Part shown: positions 47,366 to 55,960 of the stretch, one piece after another
How the letters are laid out: the number at the start of each line of letters is the position of its first letter
Numbering within the stretch: position 1 is the stretch's first letter
Source: CAVQBP01 sp963782475
GTDB lineage: Bacteria; Bacteroidota; Ignavibacteria; Ignavibacteriales; Ignavibacteriaceae
NCBI GenBank assembly: GCA_963782475.1
Contig: CAWAJW010000005.1
Location: 124,001 to 188,000, forward strand
Reading direction: 5' to 3'
DNA: 64,000 bases
Made by a program: the position numbers and the translations under genes
The notes under the pieces: generated by a model
Databases searched by the model: none
The model's input: the letters and a program-made list of their open reading frames with translations, nothing else
What the model was told of the DNA's origin: nothing

Positions 47366-48538
47366 TTAAGCAGCTTTTATTCTCTTGAAAATCGCTTCAT
47401 TTTGATAGGAAATTACTTTTTTGTAGCTGTTAACCAGCCGCATAAAGATTTTATCCCAGTTTTGATCTTTTGCATAAAGGATTGCATTATTTCTTAAGTA
47501 AGTCCGTTTAACAGGAGAGTTCAACAGCATGTTTATTTTGTTTGAAAGATCAACCGGATCCCTGGGAATAACTGTCAACCCGTTAATTCCTTCTTCGATA
47601 ACGCCGTATGCTCCTCCTTCTTTTGCACAAATAGGGGGAAGACCGGAAGCCATTGCTTCTAAAGTTACATTACCGAATGTTTCGGTAGTAGAAGGGAAGA
47701 CAAATATATCGCTGGAAGCATAAGCTTCAGCTAATTGTCTCCCGGATTGGTAGCCGAGGAATACAGCTTTTGGCATAAGCTTAATAAGCTCCTCTCTAAT
47801 AGGTCCGTCCCCTACAATGACAAATGCAGCATCACTGCGCTGATCTGAAATTATTTTATACGATTTGGCAAGAGTTGCTAAATCTTTTTCCCAAACTAAC
47901 CTTCCGACAAATAAAATTGCAGACTTGCCTTCTATATTATTTCTTTTTTTCCATTCCGTTGAGAAAAAAGAAGTATTAAAAGTATTTGTATCCACGCCAT
48001 GAGGTAAATATTCCAGATTATTAATACCGTGAAATTCCAATTCTTCTAAAATGGGTTTTGAAGGGACATATACAACCTGGCATCCATTGTAAATTTTTCT
48101 AAAGTAATTCCAGCTGATATTTTCAAAAGCTTTAATTTTATAATACTTGGCATAACTCGCAAAATGAGTATGATAAGTTGCAGCTACAGGAATTCTATTC
48201 CTGTGCCCGTATTTTACGGCTGCATAACCCAGAGAACATGGGCTATTAATATGAATTAAATCGGGCTGAAATTCTTTAAGCTTATCCTCAAAGTATCTTT
48301 GCCCGGGTACTGCAAATTTGTAATCTTTGTATAGCGGGAATGTAAAAGAAGGCACACTATACATTTCCACCGGCTGATCTTTTTTATCGGGAATTATAGG
48401 AGAAAAAAACATACTTTCAATATTATATCTTTTAATATTATCTATAAGCTTATATAATACCCTGGTTACACCGTCGTGCCCCGGTTGAAGAGATCCGGCA
48501 AAGTAAGCAACTTTTATTTTTCTATTTTTACTTTCCAT
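47366..48538 (-). CDS. GT4-family glycosyltransferase
   Basis: This 390-residue intact frame has the GT-B fold. The N-terminal acceptor domain begins KVAYFAGSLQPGHDGVTRVLYKL and includes DLIHINSPCSLGYAAV and AATYHTHFASYAKYYK. The C-terminal donor domain has LFVGRLVWEKDLATLA, FVIVGDGPIREELI and the E-x7-E motif in STTETFGNVTLEAMASGLPPICA. The nearest functional analogues are GDP-mannose-dependent alpha-mannosyltransferases that build glycolipids (MgtA/PimB type), but donor and acceptor are inferred only. Immediately upstream is a 27-codon membrane peptide gene whose stop codon abuts this start, and divergently a six-hairpin glycosidase-like gene. Confidence 0.85.
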   Translation of the reverse strand: MESKNRKIKVAYFAGSLQPGHDGVTRVLYKLIDNIKRYNIESMFFSPIIPDKKDQPVEMYSVPSFTFPLYKDYKFAVPGQRYFEDKLKEFQPDLIHINSPCSLGYAAVKYGHRNRIPVAATYHTHFASYAKYYKIKAFENISWNYFRKIYNGCQVVYVPSKPILEELEFHGINNLEYLPHGVDTNTFNTSFFSTEWKKRNNIEGKSAILFVGRLVWEKDLATLAKSYKIISDQRSDAAFVIVGDGPIREELIKLMPKAVFLGYQSGRQLAEAYASSDIFVFPSTTETFGNVTLEAMASGLPPICAKEGGAYGVIEEGINGLTVIPRDPVDLSNKINMLLNSPVKRTYLRNNAILYAKDQNWDKIFMRLVNSYKKVISYQNEAIFKRIKAA

Positions 48539-48622
48539 TTAATGAGCCGGTTTACTTTTCTTAAAAAGAAATTCCATTAATAAAGCAAAAAGACTTAATA
48601 TCATATATGCAGCAGCTTTCAT
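48539..48622 (-). CDS. 27-residue membrane microprotein upstream of GT4
   Basis: The frame reads MKAAAYMILSLFALLMEFLF then KKSKPAH. It has an AAGAGG ribosome site six bases before its ATG and a TAA directly abutting the glycosyltransferase ATG. The peptide is one hydrophobic helix with a positively charged cytoplasmic tail. Tight coupling suggests either a leader that controls translation of the transferase or a small membrane partner of it. It is too short to assign by homology. Confidence 0.5.
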   Translation of the reverse strand: MKAAAYMILSLFALLMEFLFKKSKPAH

Positions 48623-48795
48623 AACAGCCTCTTAATTATTATTGATCATTTATTCTGAATCATCGGTTACAATAATACATTTCAAGAATTAATATAATAT
48701 TAAGTAATTGTTAAGTTTGTATTAATTAACTCATTTACATTGTATTTGACGTTTAATTCTATAATTTTGTGCCATGAATTACAAAAGAATTTGAA

Positions 48796-51189
48796 GTGAG
48801 CTTTTCTCAAAATATTCTTGTCTGGATTGCAAATCGACTTAAAATACCTTCCGATGCAATGGAAATGTTTAAGGCTTCGAATGAAATAAGCGGCATTGAT
48901 AAAAAGACACTGCCTGTGGAGTTGATCCCTTTAAATTCAATCCAGCTGTCCCGTGGGTTATTAAACTTTACAGTATTGCAAAGCAGGTTAAATTGGATTT
49001 TCCCGTTCTGGATAAACCAGCAGTATAATCCCAGCAGCAAGTCTTTTATTCCGCGTTCGCATTTAGGCCTGTCGATGAATATTACTCATAGAAATTGGAC
49101 AGCTGTAGGAAATCCTGATTGCAATATTGAACCTATTGTAGATCCGAGGGGATTGGTTACTCCATTTAAAAATGGCTGGTCGATCGATGTCTGGCTTGCA
49201 GCCGGCAATGAAATATTTTTTCCATCAGCTTCGTCAAATGTTGAACAGAGCTTAATTGATAATCTACCTGTTGTTAATACAAAATTTATATTTAATAGAA
49301 TTGAACTGCAATTAATAACATATTCATTTGAAGATAATTTATACCACAAAATTAGTGCGGTAAATAACTCTTTGGAAACTATACCGGTACAAATTATAAT
49401 TGCTGTAAGACCATTTAACCCCGAAGGAATATCTCTATTAAATAAAATAGAATTTAATGATAATGAAAATTGTTTTACCGTAAATAATTCGTCAAAAATC
49501 AGCCGGTTTTATTTTGCTTCCAAACCTGATTTTATTCATTGTTCAAATTTTAAGGAAGGGGATTCAGCTTTAATCTTATCAACAGGGCATAACGGGAAGC
49601 AAAAATTATTTTCAACATGTACTGCAGGTATGGCAAATGGGTTTGCATCTTTCAGGTCAAATTTATCCCCTTCATCTTCAAAAACCGTTGAAGTTCATAT
49701 ACCGCTGAATGAAAAAAATAAAGTAAGTATTTGTGAACTTTCAAAAGTAAAATTATACTGGGAAAATTATTTGAAAAAAGGAGCGGAAATAAAAACTCCG
49801 GATGAAAAGCTTAACTCGATCCTTGCTGCTTCCATATCAACATTATTAATGCTTTCCGATATAGATACTATTACACCCGGTCCTTTTACATATCATCAAT
49901 TCTGGTTTAGAGATGCAGCATATATGCTGTGGGCTTTGGATAATTTAGGTTACCATGAAACAACCAGAAAGATTATTGAGAATTATCCATCTCACCAGAC
50001 AAAGGATGGTTATTTTCGATCCCAGAAAGGGGAATGGGATTCGAACGGGCAGGCAATCTGGACAATATTTCGCCATTATAGTTTAACTAAAGATTTAGAT
50101 TTTCTCTCATCTCTTTTTGATCCTCTTTTCCGCGCAGTTAAGTGGATAAGCAATAAAAGATTAACAGACCATTCTTTCAGCAATGAAACATTTTTTGGTT
50201 TAATGCCAGCCGGTATGAGTGCCGAACATCTCGGCCTGGCAGACCATTATTTCTGGGATAATTTCTGGTCCTTAGCAGGTATAAAAGCTTTTATGGAAAT
50301 ATGCAGATTATTGGGAAAAGAAAATGAGCTTAAATATGCAGTAGAATTAAATTCTCATTATAGCTTAGCCATGGAAGTTGCAATAGAGAATGTTCAAAAG
50401 AAATATTCTTTAAATGCCATTCCTGCTTCACCATCAAGAGGTGTGGATTGCGGTATGATTGGAAGCATTTGTGCAAGCTATCCTTTACAGCTATTTGAAG
50501 CTGGCGATAATAGAATTATTTCCTCTCTTAATATCTTAAAAGAAAAATATTTTGTTAACGGGTTGTTCTTTCAGCATTTTATTCATTCCGGGATGAATCC
50601 CTATTTAACTTTGCAAATTGCTCATTCATATTTGTTTGCAGGAAAAAGAGAACTCTTCTGGAATATCTTAAATAATGTTCTTTCATATTCTTCATCAACA
50701 AATAATTTTCCCGAAGCAATTCATCCTAATACAAGCGGTGGTGCGATGGGGGATGGACATCACGGCTGGGCTGCCGCTGAAATCGTTTTAGCAGTTCATG
50801 ATGCATTTGTTTTTGAAAATAATTATCCTGAACAAAAAGAGGTTATCTTTTTACAGGGAATCCCAAAGAAATGGTTTTTTAATTCACCTGCTTTTTACAT
50901 AAAAAATGCACCGGTCATTGGCGGCCGGATTAACCTGCTGGTTAGCTCAGAAAGGGAGATTAATGAAATTAAGCTGAATATAGATTTTAATGGTATTATA
51001 GATTCAAAAATAAAATGGAGACTTAGTTTACCTTTTGAATTTTTAGAAATAATGGAAGGAAATGATTCTGTATTGAATATGAAAGTGGAAGATGGAAATT
51101 CTTTAATAGATTTAATCCCCGGTTCTGCAGTGATCCGGTTTACAGTCCAATTTAAAGAACACATTGTAAGCAGTGCAAAATTATCTTAA
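48796..51189 (+). CDS. Six-hairpin glycosidase-like protein, cytoplasmic
   Basis: This 797-residue intact frame starts at GTG (upstream ATG and TTG codons run straight into stops). There is no signal peptide. The N-terminal half is beta-rich (about residues 60-330). The C-terminal half is a probable (alpha/alpha)6 barrel with PFTYHQFWFRDAAYMLWALDNLGYHE, GEWDSNGQAIWTIFRHY, DHYFWDNFWSLAGIKAF and FPEAIHPNTSGGAMGDGHHGWAAAEIVLAVHDAF. The FRDA, WDSNGQ and GDGHHGW blocks resemble the active-site strips of amylo-glucosidase and glucoamylase-like enzymes (GH15/GH63/GH133 clan). The substrate is not assignable. Divergent transcription from the GT4 gene suggests synthesis and turnover of the same intracellular glycan or glycolipid. 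Confidence 0.72.
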   Translation: MSFSQNILVWIANRLKIPSDAMEMFKASNEISGIDKKTLPVELIPLNSIQLSRGLLNFTVLQSRLNWIFPFWINQQYNPSSKSFIPRSHLGLSMNITHRNWTAVGNPDCNIEPIVDPRGLVTPFKNGWSIDVWLAAGNEIFFPSASSNVEQSLIDNLPVVNTKFIFNRIELQLITYSFEDNLYHKISAVNNSLETIPVQIIIAVRPFNPEGISLLNKIEFNDNENCFTVNNSSKISRFYFASKPDFIHCSNFKEGDSALILSTGHNGKQKLFSTCTAGMANGFASFRSNLSPSSSKTVEVHIPLNEKNKVSICELSKVKLYWENYLKKGAEIKTPDEKLNSILAASISTLLMLSDIDTITPGPFTYHQFWFRDAAYMLWALDNLGYHETTRKIIENYPSHQTKDGYFRSQKGEWDSNGQAIWTIFRHYSLTKDLDFLSSLFDPLFRAVKWISNKRLTDHSFSNETFFGLMPAGMSAEHLGLADHYFWDNFWSLAGIKAFMEICRLLGKENELKYAVELNSHYSLAMEVAIENVQKKYSLNAIPASPSRGVDCGMIGSICASYPLQLFEAGDNRIISSLNILKEKYFVNGLFFQHFIHSGMNPYLTLQIAHSYLFAGKRELFWNILNNVLSYSSSTNNFPEAIHPNTSGGAMGDGHHGWAAAEIVLAVHDAFVFENNYPEQKEVIFLQGIPKKWFFNSPAFYIKNAPVIGGRINLLVSSEREINEIKLNIDFNGIIDSKIKWRLSLPFEFLEIMEGNDSVLNMKVEDGNSLIDLIPGSAVIRFTVQFKEHIVSSAKLS

Positions 51190-51267
51190 TCATATCATAA
51201 CATTTGATTAACAATTTATTAATAGTTAAAGATTATTTTATAATTAATAAAAATTTAACGGAAGAAA

Positions 51268-51483
51268 ATGAACAAGAATTTTACTAAAGAGGAATTATTT
51301 AGGCTATATGAACAGTCGGAGTTTTCTGATATATTATATAGTGAGGGACAAATTAAAAAACAGGTTAGCAGGGTTGAAGCAGCGGGAAATAAATTTGCGT
51401 TTATTTCCACTTTGGTATCCGCAGGTGTCCTGGCTGGTGCAGTAAGTTTAATTACGATTTTAAGAAGGTGTAAGCTATTCTGA
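51268..51483 (+). CDS. Small membrane protein, unknown
   Basis: A 71-residue frame with an acidic, helical N-terminal half (NKNFTKEELFRLYEQSEFSDILY) and one membrane helix near the C-terminus (FAFISTLVSAGVLAGAVSLITIL) ending RRCKLF. CGGAAGAAA precedes the ATG. It follows the glycosidase by 78 bases on the same strand and overlaps the convergent gene at 51475-51729 by nine bases. The family is not recognised; tail-anchored topology is an inference. Confidence 0.5.
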   Translation: MNKNFTKEELFRLYEQSEFSDILYSEGQIKKQVSRVEAAGNKFAFISTLVSAGVLAGAVSLITILRRCKLF

Positions 51484-51729
51484 TTTCTTTAAAGACGCCA
51501 AGAATATTTGTGTTTTAAGCGCGTAGTCAAAATAAGCGTTATCAAGGTTTTCCAATCTTAAAGAAACATTTTTAATTCTGTCTTCAAATGGAATTTTTGA
51601 CAGGTCTATATCCTGCTCTTTTATTTTATTAAAATCCGATTGTAGAGAATTTAAATAATTAAGCTTTTCCTCAACGTTTTCTATAGAATCTGCAAAGCTC
51701 AGCTTCTCAAAATAATCATTTTCTTTCAT
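51475..51729 (-). CDS. Small helical cytoplasmic protein, unknown
   Basis: This 84-residue frame is almost entirely charged helix (YFEKLSFADSIENVEEKLNYL, IPFEDRIKNVSLRLENLDNAY), with no signal or membrane segment. It contains two related segments, FADSIENVEEKLNYLN and FEDRIKNVSLRLENLD, i.e. an internal duplication of about 35 residues. It lies 12 bases downstream of the phosphoesterase gene on the same strand and is probably cotranscribed. No known domain was recognised. Confidence 0.6.
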   Translation of the reverse strand: MKENDYFEKLSFADSIENVEEKLNYLNSLQSDFNKIKEQDIDLSKIPFEDRIKNVSLRLENLDNAYFDYALKTQIFLASLKKSE

Positions 51730-51741
51730 AAATATCTTTTA

Positions 51742-52674
51742 TTATTTAATTGAAAAAAGTCTTAAGTTATTTGCTTCTTTCTGAACTTGCGAAGTTAAAG
51801 AATCAGTATAAATAACTTTGTGTGTCTCAATATCCAAACCTGAATTTTTTACATTTATAAAGTTAATTTTTAATTCATCCCGAACAGCACCTAAGAGACT
51901 TGCACCTGCATTAATAAATCTGACTCCTTTGCGGAAATATTCATTCGATTCGTGAATGTGTCCGTGCAGAACCAGGTCAACATTATATAATTTAAATAGC
52001 TGGAAGAGTCGCTTTTTCTTTTTCAGCTTCATTGTCTGTTTCTCAATATTCTGCCAGAAACTTGAAACAGATTTATTTTTAACTACTTTAATTTTGTTAA
52101 AGTGATGATGAAGTATGATTAGCTTTTTGGCAGGTTCAATATAGTATTTTTCCAATTTAGTTGCCAGGAAATTATAATCATCATTATAAATTTTTCCGTT
52201 TGATGCGAAAGGATTGTTTATTTTTGAATATTTTTCAATCGAATTTAAGCCGATTATTATTATATCCCTGAATCTTTTAGTATAGGGGAAATATTTCTCC
52301 CCATTTATTTCGGAACGGTACCGGAAAGCTTCAAAGAAATAATCTCCGAATTCTTTTACTTTTTTATCATAATCGACAGTTTTGCATTTCTCTGGAAATA
52401 AAAAAAGATCTTCCGCTGTTTGAGGTCCCCCGAAAATATCGTGGTTGCCGATAACCAGCGACAATCGTTCAGAATTTAAAAGATTATATTTTTTAAATAG
52501 GTTTCGTAATATTTCAAAATCCTCGGGATCTGCATTATGCGTTAAATCACCCGAAATTACAAGATGATCAAAATTATATTCAAGTGCATACTTTAATAAA
52601 TAGTCTATTTTTTCAAGATTATTCTTTTTGAAAAATGTAGTAAAATGAAGATCCGATATATGTGCAATTTTCAT
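51742..52674 (-). CDS. Calcineurin-like metallophosphoesterase
   Basis: This 310-residue intact frame contains the full metallophosphoesterase motif set: ISDLHF (Dx H), LVISGDLTH (GD), VIGNHDIF (GNHD), IILHHHFN (H) and LVLHGHIHESN (GHxH). These coordinate two metals for phosphoester hydrolysis. The closest groups are Icc/CpdA-like or DNA-repair SbcD-like phosphoesterases; the substrate is unknown. It has no signal peptide, so it is cytoplasmic. It lies 18 bases downstream of the cytidylyltransferase gene, suggesting a three-gene operon with the small helical protein. Confidence 0.88.
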   Translation of the reverse strand: MKIAHISDLHFTTFFKKNNLEKIDYLLKYALEYNFDHLVISGDLTHNADPEDFEILRNLFKKYNLLNSERLSLVIGNHDIFGGPQTAEDLFLFPEKCKTVDYDKKVKEFGDYFFEAFRYRSEINGEKYFPYTKRFRDIIIIGLNSIEKYSKINNPFASNGKIYNDDYNFLATKLEKYYIEPAKKLIILHHHFNKIKVVKNKSVSSFWQNIEKQTMKLKKKKRLFQLFKLYNVDLVLHGHIHESNEYFRKGVRFINAGASLLGAVRDELKINFINVKNSGLDIETHKVIYTDSLTSQVQKEANNLRLFSIK

Positions 52675-52692
52675 ATGAGCGTATGTCTATTT

Positions 52693-53481
52693 TTAAAGTG
52701 CAGTTTTGAAATGGTCAACTTTATTATAAATGTCTGCATCCAGATATCTGCTGTTTATATATTTTAAATGAGGCTGCTTATCCAGCAGTGAAAGGATTTC
52801 ATATATATTAAAGAATTTATTTTCAGAATAGAGCTCATCGAAGATTTTTTTTATGAATACATAATCTTCTTCATAATCCAGGATCCACCTGTGCGATTTT
52901 GAATAATTATATCCCGATTCCCATTTCATATTTCCAAATCTGAATATCCCAGGATTGTTTTGAATGAATAAGGTTGATTCCTCTCTTTCTTGTGGGTCAT
53001 CCGATAGTTCCCATGCTTTCTTTAAGCTTACAGCAGATATGATCTCAACTTCATTACCTTCCGGATATGTTGCAGGATGAAGGTTGCTTACATAATCATA
53101 TATATCCCGGTTTTCCAGGTAAAACTTGATCATCCTGGTTATAATGGCAGGATCAACCAAAGGCTCATTAATTGAAATTTTAAGAATAATATCGGCATCA
53201 TATTTTAAAGCAATTTTATAATCAACATTAATCTGATTCTTCTTATTACCGCGGAATACGGGTATATCAGCTCTTCTGCATAAATTATAAACCTGGTCGT
53301 CAATTGTATCGCCGGTTGTTGACACAGCCAGCATATTAATTAATTTGCATCCCTTAACCCTTTCAATTGCAGTAATCAAAAGAGGTTTCCCTCCAAGGGA
53401 TAAAAGTGCTTTATGCGGGAGTCTCTGCGGATTCATGCGCGCTTGCAGAATAGCAACTATATTTACTACGGAATTCGGCAT
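52693..53481 (-). CDS. SpsF-like cytidylyltransferase family protein
   Basis: This 262-residue intact frame has the nucleotidyltransferase signature VAILQARMNPQRLPHKALLSLGGKPLLITAIERV at the N-terminus. AVSTTGDTIDDQVYNLCRRADIPVFRG and ILKISINEPLVDPAIITRMI (metal-binding Asp region) follow, with HRWILDYEEDYVFIKKIFDELY towards the end. This is the SpsF/CMP-sugar synthetase-like branch, active in surface polysaccharide or nonulosonic-acid pathways. No other genes of such a pathway are adjacent, so the nucleotide sugar is unknown. The first Arg pair of the usual ARxxSxRLPxK motif is present as ARMNPQRLPHK. Confidence 0.82.
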   Translation of the reverse strand: MPNSVVNIVAILQARMNPQRLPHKALLSLGGKPLLITAIERVKGCKLINMLAVSTTGDTIDDQVYNLCRRADIPVFRGNKKNQINVDYKIALKYDADIILKISINEPLVDPAIITRMIKFYLENRDIYDYVSNLHPATYPEGNEVEIISAVSLKKAWELSDDPQEREESTLFIQNNPGIFRFGNMKWESGYNYSKSHRWILDYEEDYVFIKKIFDELYSENKFFNIYEILSLLDKQPHLKYINSRYLDADIYNKVDHFKTAL

Positions 53482-54240
53482 TCCTTATAAGCTTAAAATT
53501 TGCATAGAAGAACTTATTTAAGATATGTTAACTGAATATTAAATTAATATTATTGATTTATTAAGAATTTGAAATGAATTCAAATTATTATAAACATATT
53601 GCGTTCTTATGTTATAAAGAGTTTGGCAGTGGAATAGATGCTTCAGGATAAGATTAATTGCAGATTGCTTATAGATAAAGACAGTTCAAAAACTTTGTAA
53701 AATCTATTTGAAATGCCTAAGCTTGTTTATTATGTTGAACACAAGTTGAACTTCAAAAATTTGTTCTCTTCGAATAAGTTTAGAAGCACAATCACTTAAT
53801 GATTGCTCACCTCCAATGTTATTTAATGCTAAGTGCAGTATAAATATATAAAAAAAATATCAGGGTTCAATATTTTATTATCAAATAATTATTAAAAAAG
53901 ATTATATCCGTTCAATACTTCATCTGGATTAATTGTAAAATTAAAACTTGTTTCTCCTTAAAAAAAAGAAATACAGAATATTGTTATAAATACAAAGATG
54001 GATTTTAAATCTAAACAAAACCTTTGCGTTTGTTACTAAAATATTTAAGAAATAATCGGTTTCGTTTAACCTGTATTCTGCAATACAAGATTAATATTTG
54101 ATTTTATAAAAAAATAAATTTAATTTTAATCAGTGTTACACAAAGATTATCATTTCTTCAAATTATTCTGTTTCATTACCGTTTTTTTTATTTGAATAAC
54201 TCAGGCTTGTATTAAATCAAATTGATGGTAAATTGTTTTA
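53482..54240. other. Gene-poor AT-rich region
   Basis: About 760 bases without a supported gene. Frames are short and riddled with stops. It ends in the recognisable remnant at 54241-54339, which suggests that part of this gap is decayed coding DNA. No tRNA, repeat array or terminator was recognised. Confidence 0.4.
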
Positions 54241-54339
54241 AAAATTAAGAGAGTTGCATCTGCAGTAGGAGAAGGTGCGGTTTCGATCCATTTTGTTCAT
54301 GATTATTTAAAAGAGCTTTCCCCTTTAGTTAATGCTTAA
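54241..54339 (+). pseudogene. C-terminal remnant of a thioredoxin-reductase-like flavoprotein
   Basis: An open stretch reads KIKRVASAVGEGAVSIHFVH then DYLKELSPLVNA and a stop. RVASAVGEG followed by a hydrophobic residue, a short spacer and VHxYL is the hallmark C-terminal helix of thioredoxin-reductase-like and YpdA-type NAD(P)H-disulphide oxidoreductases. It normally follows the second FAD-binding GD motif. No FAD or NADPH motifs are found in the preceding 700 bases in any frame, so only the last 32 codons survive. This is degraded or deleted DNA, not a simple frameshift. Confidence 0.6.
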
Positions 54340-54487
54340 GAAGAATCTTTATTCTTAAAATAAATTATTAGAAATTTTTGTAATCCTTTATTCTAAAACA
54401 AGTAATAAATTTTATTGATTTATTGTTTTAGATTTATTACATATAACTACAATAATGAAAATATTTATTCATAAATAGGGAATTATT

Positions 54488-54952
54488 ATGAAAGGGAATC
54501 CAAAGTTAATTGCCGTACTAAATGATCTTTTGGCTGATGAGTTAACTGCCATAAATCAATATATGGTGCATGCTGAAATGTGCGAAAACTGGGGTTATGA
54601 AAAACTTCATAAGGCCATTGAGAAGCAGGCTTTTGATGAAATGCACCATGCCGAATGGCTTATACAAAGGATAATTTTTCTTGAAGGAACACCGACTGTA
54701 TCAAAGCTTAATAAAATTAAGATTGGAAAATCAGTGAAGGATATGATCTATAACGACCAGGATGCTGAACTCGGAGCAGTTAAATCCTATAATGATGCAA
54801 TTACCCTTTCGCGTGAAGTTTCCGATCAGGCTTCAGTTGACCTGCTGACTAAAATATTAAATATGGAAGAAGGACATGTAGACTGGGCTGAAATGCAGCG
54901 TGATCAAATTGAACAGATGGGAATTGAAAATTATCTTACGAATCAATCGTAG
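54488..54952 (+). CDS. bfr: Bacterioferritin
   Basis: This 154-residue intact frame has the complete ferroxidase ligands at canonical positions, Glu18, Glu51, His54, Glu94, Glu127 and His130, plus Met52, the haem ligand of bacterioferritin subunits. It forms a 24-mer that oxidises and stores iron and protects from peroxide chemistry. The start ATG is preceded by AGGGAATTATT. It is a single gene with about 150 bases between its stop and a long hairpin that probably terminates it. A flavoprotein remnant lies upstream. No bacterioferritin-associated ferredoxin is visible. Confidence 0.96.
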   Translation: MKGNPKLIAVLNDLLADELTAINQYMVHAEMCENWGYEKLHKAIEKQAFDEMHHAEWLIQRIIFLEGTPTVSKLNKIKIGKSVKDMIYNDQDAELGAVKSYNDAITLSREVSDQASVDLLTKILNMEEGHVDWAEMQRDQIEQMGIENYLTNQS

Positions 54953-55396
54953 ACAATGAATCCGTCAGCATAAGTTCAGATTCAAGATGCATCACCTCGC
55001 ATTTGTCATCGCGATTTATCTGCTGAAGGCAGAATCCTGACCATAGTTTTGATCTTTTATACAATGCTAGCAATAATTTTAACTTATAATCTAAGCTTCA
55101 CCAAAAACATTCAGACCTTAAATATCTGAATTTTTTTTAGTGAAGCATCTTTTTTCAGAAATCTTTATAACGAAACTCATTTGGTCTCTAATTTAGTAAC
55201 TGCAATGTCATGTTATTTAATTAATTACAGATATTCCAGCATCACTTTTTGACTATTACGCCCGAAATGACAATGATGCGGCAATCATGCATCAATGCAA
55301 AACATTCAGCTGTTTCAGATCATTCAATCATTCAACAATCCATTCATTCAAACCATGCAGCTTCTATATGTAAATATTCTACTTGATTAAATTTTA
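54953..55396. other. Intergenic region downstream of bacterioferritin
   Basis: It contains the large hairpin at 55095-55146 and, around 55310-55360, a run of repeated attca-type words. No coding sequence was supported on either strand. Confidence 0.4.
55095..55155 (+). terminator. Long hairpin, probable bacterioferritin terminator
   Basis: GCTTCAC (55095-55101) pairs with GTGAAGC (55140-55146) and ATTCAGA (55109-55115) with TCTGAAT (55125-55131). The A-run and T-run between them pair almost completely, giving a stem of about 21 bp with a 9-base loop. ATCTTTTTT follows on the plus strand. Confidence 0.6.
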
Positions 55397-55960
55397 TTAA
55401 AAAATTAATGCTCCTGCGATAAATCCAATAATTCCCGCCGCAAGTATGCTCCATAGATTTGCAAACTGCAATCCGTTTAGATCTGAGTTTATCTCATTTA
55501 GTTTTACAACCGCATTATCTAGCTGCTTATTAGAATTTTCCAACGTTTCATTCGATTTTCCAAGCAGAGTAATCGGATCTTGTAAATTAACTTTTTTAAG
55601 ACTGGCAGAGATATTTCTCAGCCCAAGGTGTATTTTTGTAATAGTCTCATCCATTTTTGCATATTCATTAATAAGCTTAATAGACAGACTGTCCCGTTCT
55701 TGATATTCAATTGCTAATTTATTTGATAGATCAAAATAGTTTTTTAAACCGATGGCAATTTCTTCAGAGGAGCATAAGTTGGAAATTACTACATGTTCAC
55801 CCGGCTGCAATAAATATACTTTGTTAAATCCCGGATTAAGGAGATCATCTTTAAAAGATATCTCTCCCGCCGATTTGGTATTAACCTGCTGAGCAGAAAT
55901 AAAAGAATTTATACCGGTGAAAAAGAGGATGGATAAAAATAATTTATTATAAAATTTCAT
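55397..55960 (-). CDS. Exported coiled-coil protein with C-terminal membrane helix, unknown
   Basis: This 187-residue intact frame begins with a signal peptide (MKFYNKLFLSILFFTGINSFISAQ). A short beta-like segment follows (GFNKVYLLQPGEHVVISNLCS), then a long helical region (about residues 75-165), and it ends with a hydrophobic helix (WSILAAGIIGFIAGALIF). It would be anchored by its C-terminus with the bulk in the periplasm. Its start overlaps the preceding gene's stop by four bases, so the two are translated together. No family is recognised. The paired anchored coiled-coil proteins may form a periplasmic spacer or complex. Confidence 0.6.
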   Translation of the reverse strand: MKFYNKLFLSILFFTGINSFISAQQVNTKSAGEISFKDDLLNPGFNKVYLLQPGEHVVISNLCSSEEIAIGLKNYFDLSNKLAIEYQERDSLSIKLINEYAKMDETITKIHLGLRNISASLKKVNLQDPITLLGKSNETLENSNKQLDNAVVKLNEINSDLNGLQFANLWSILAAGIIGFIAGALIF

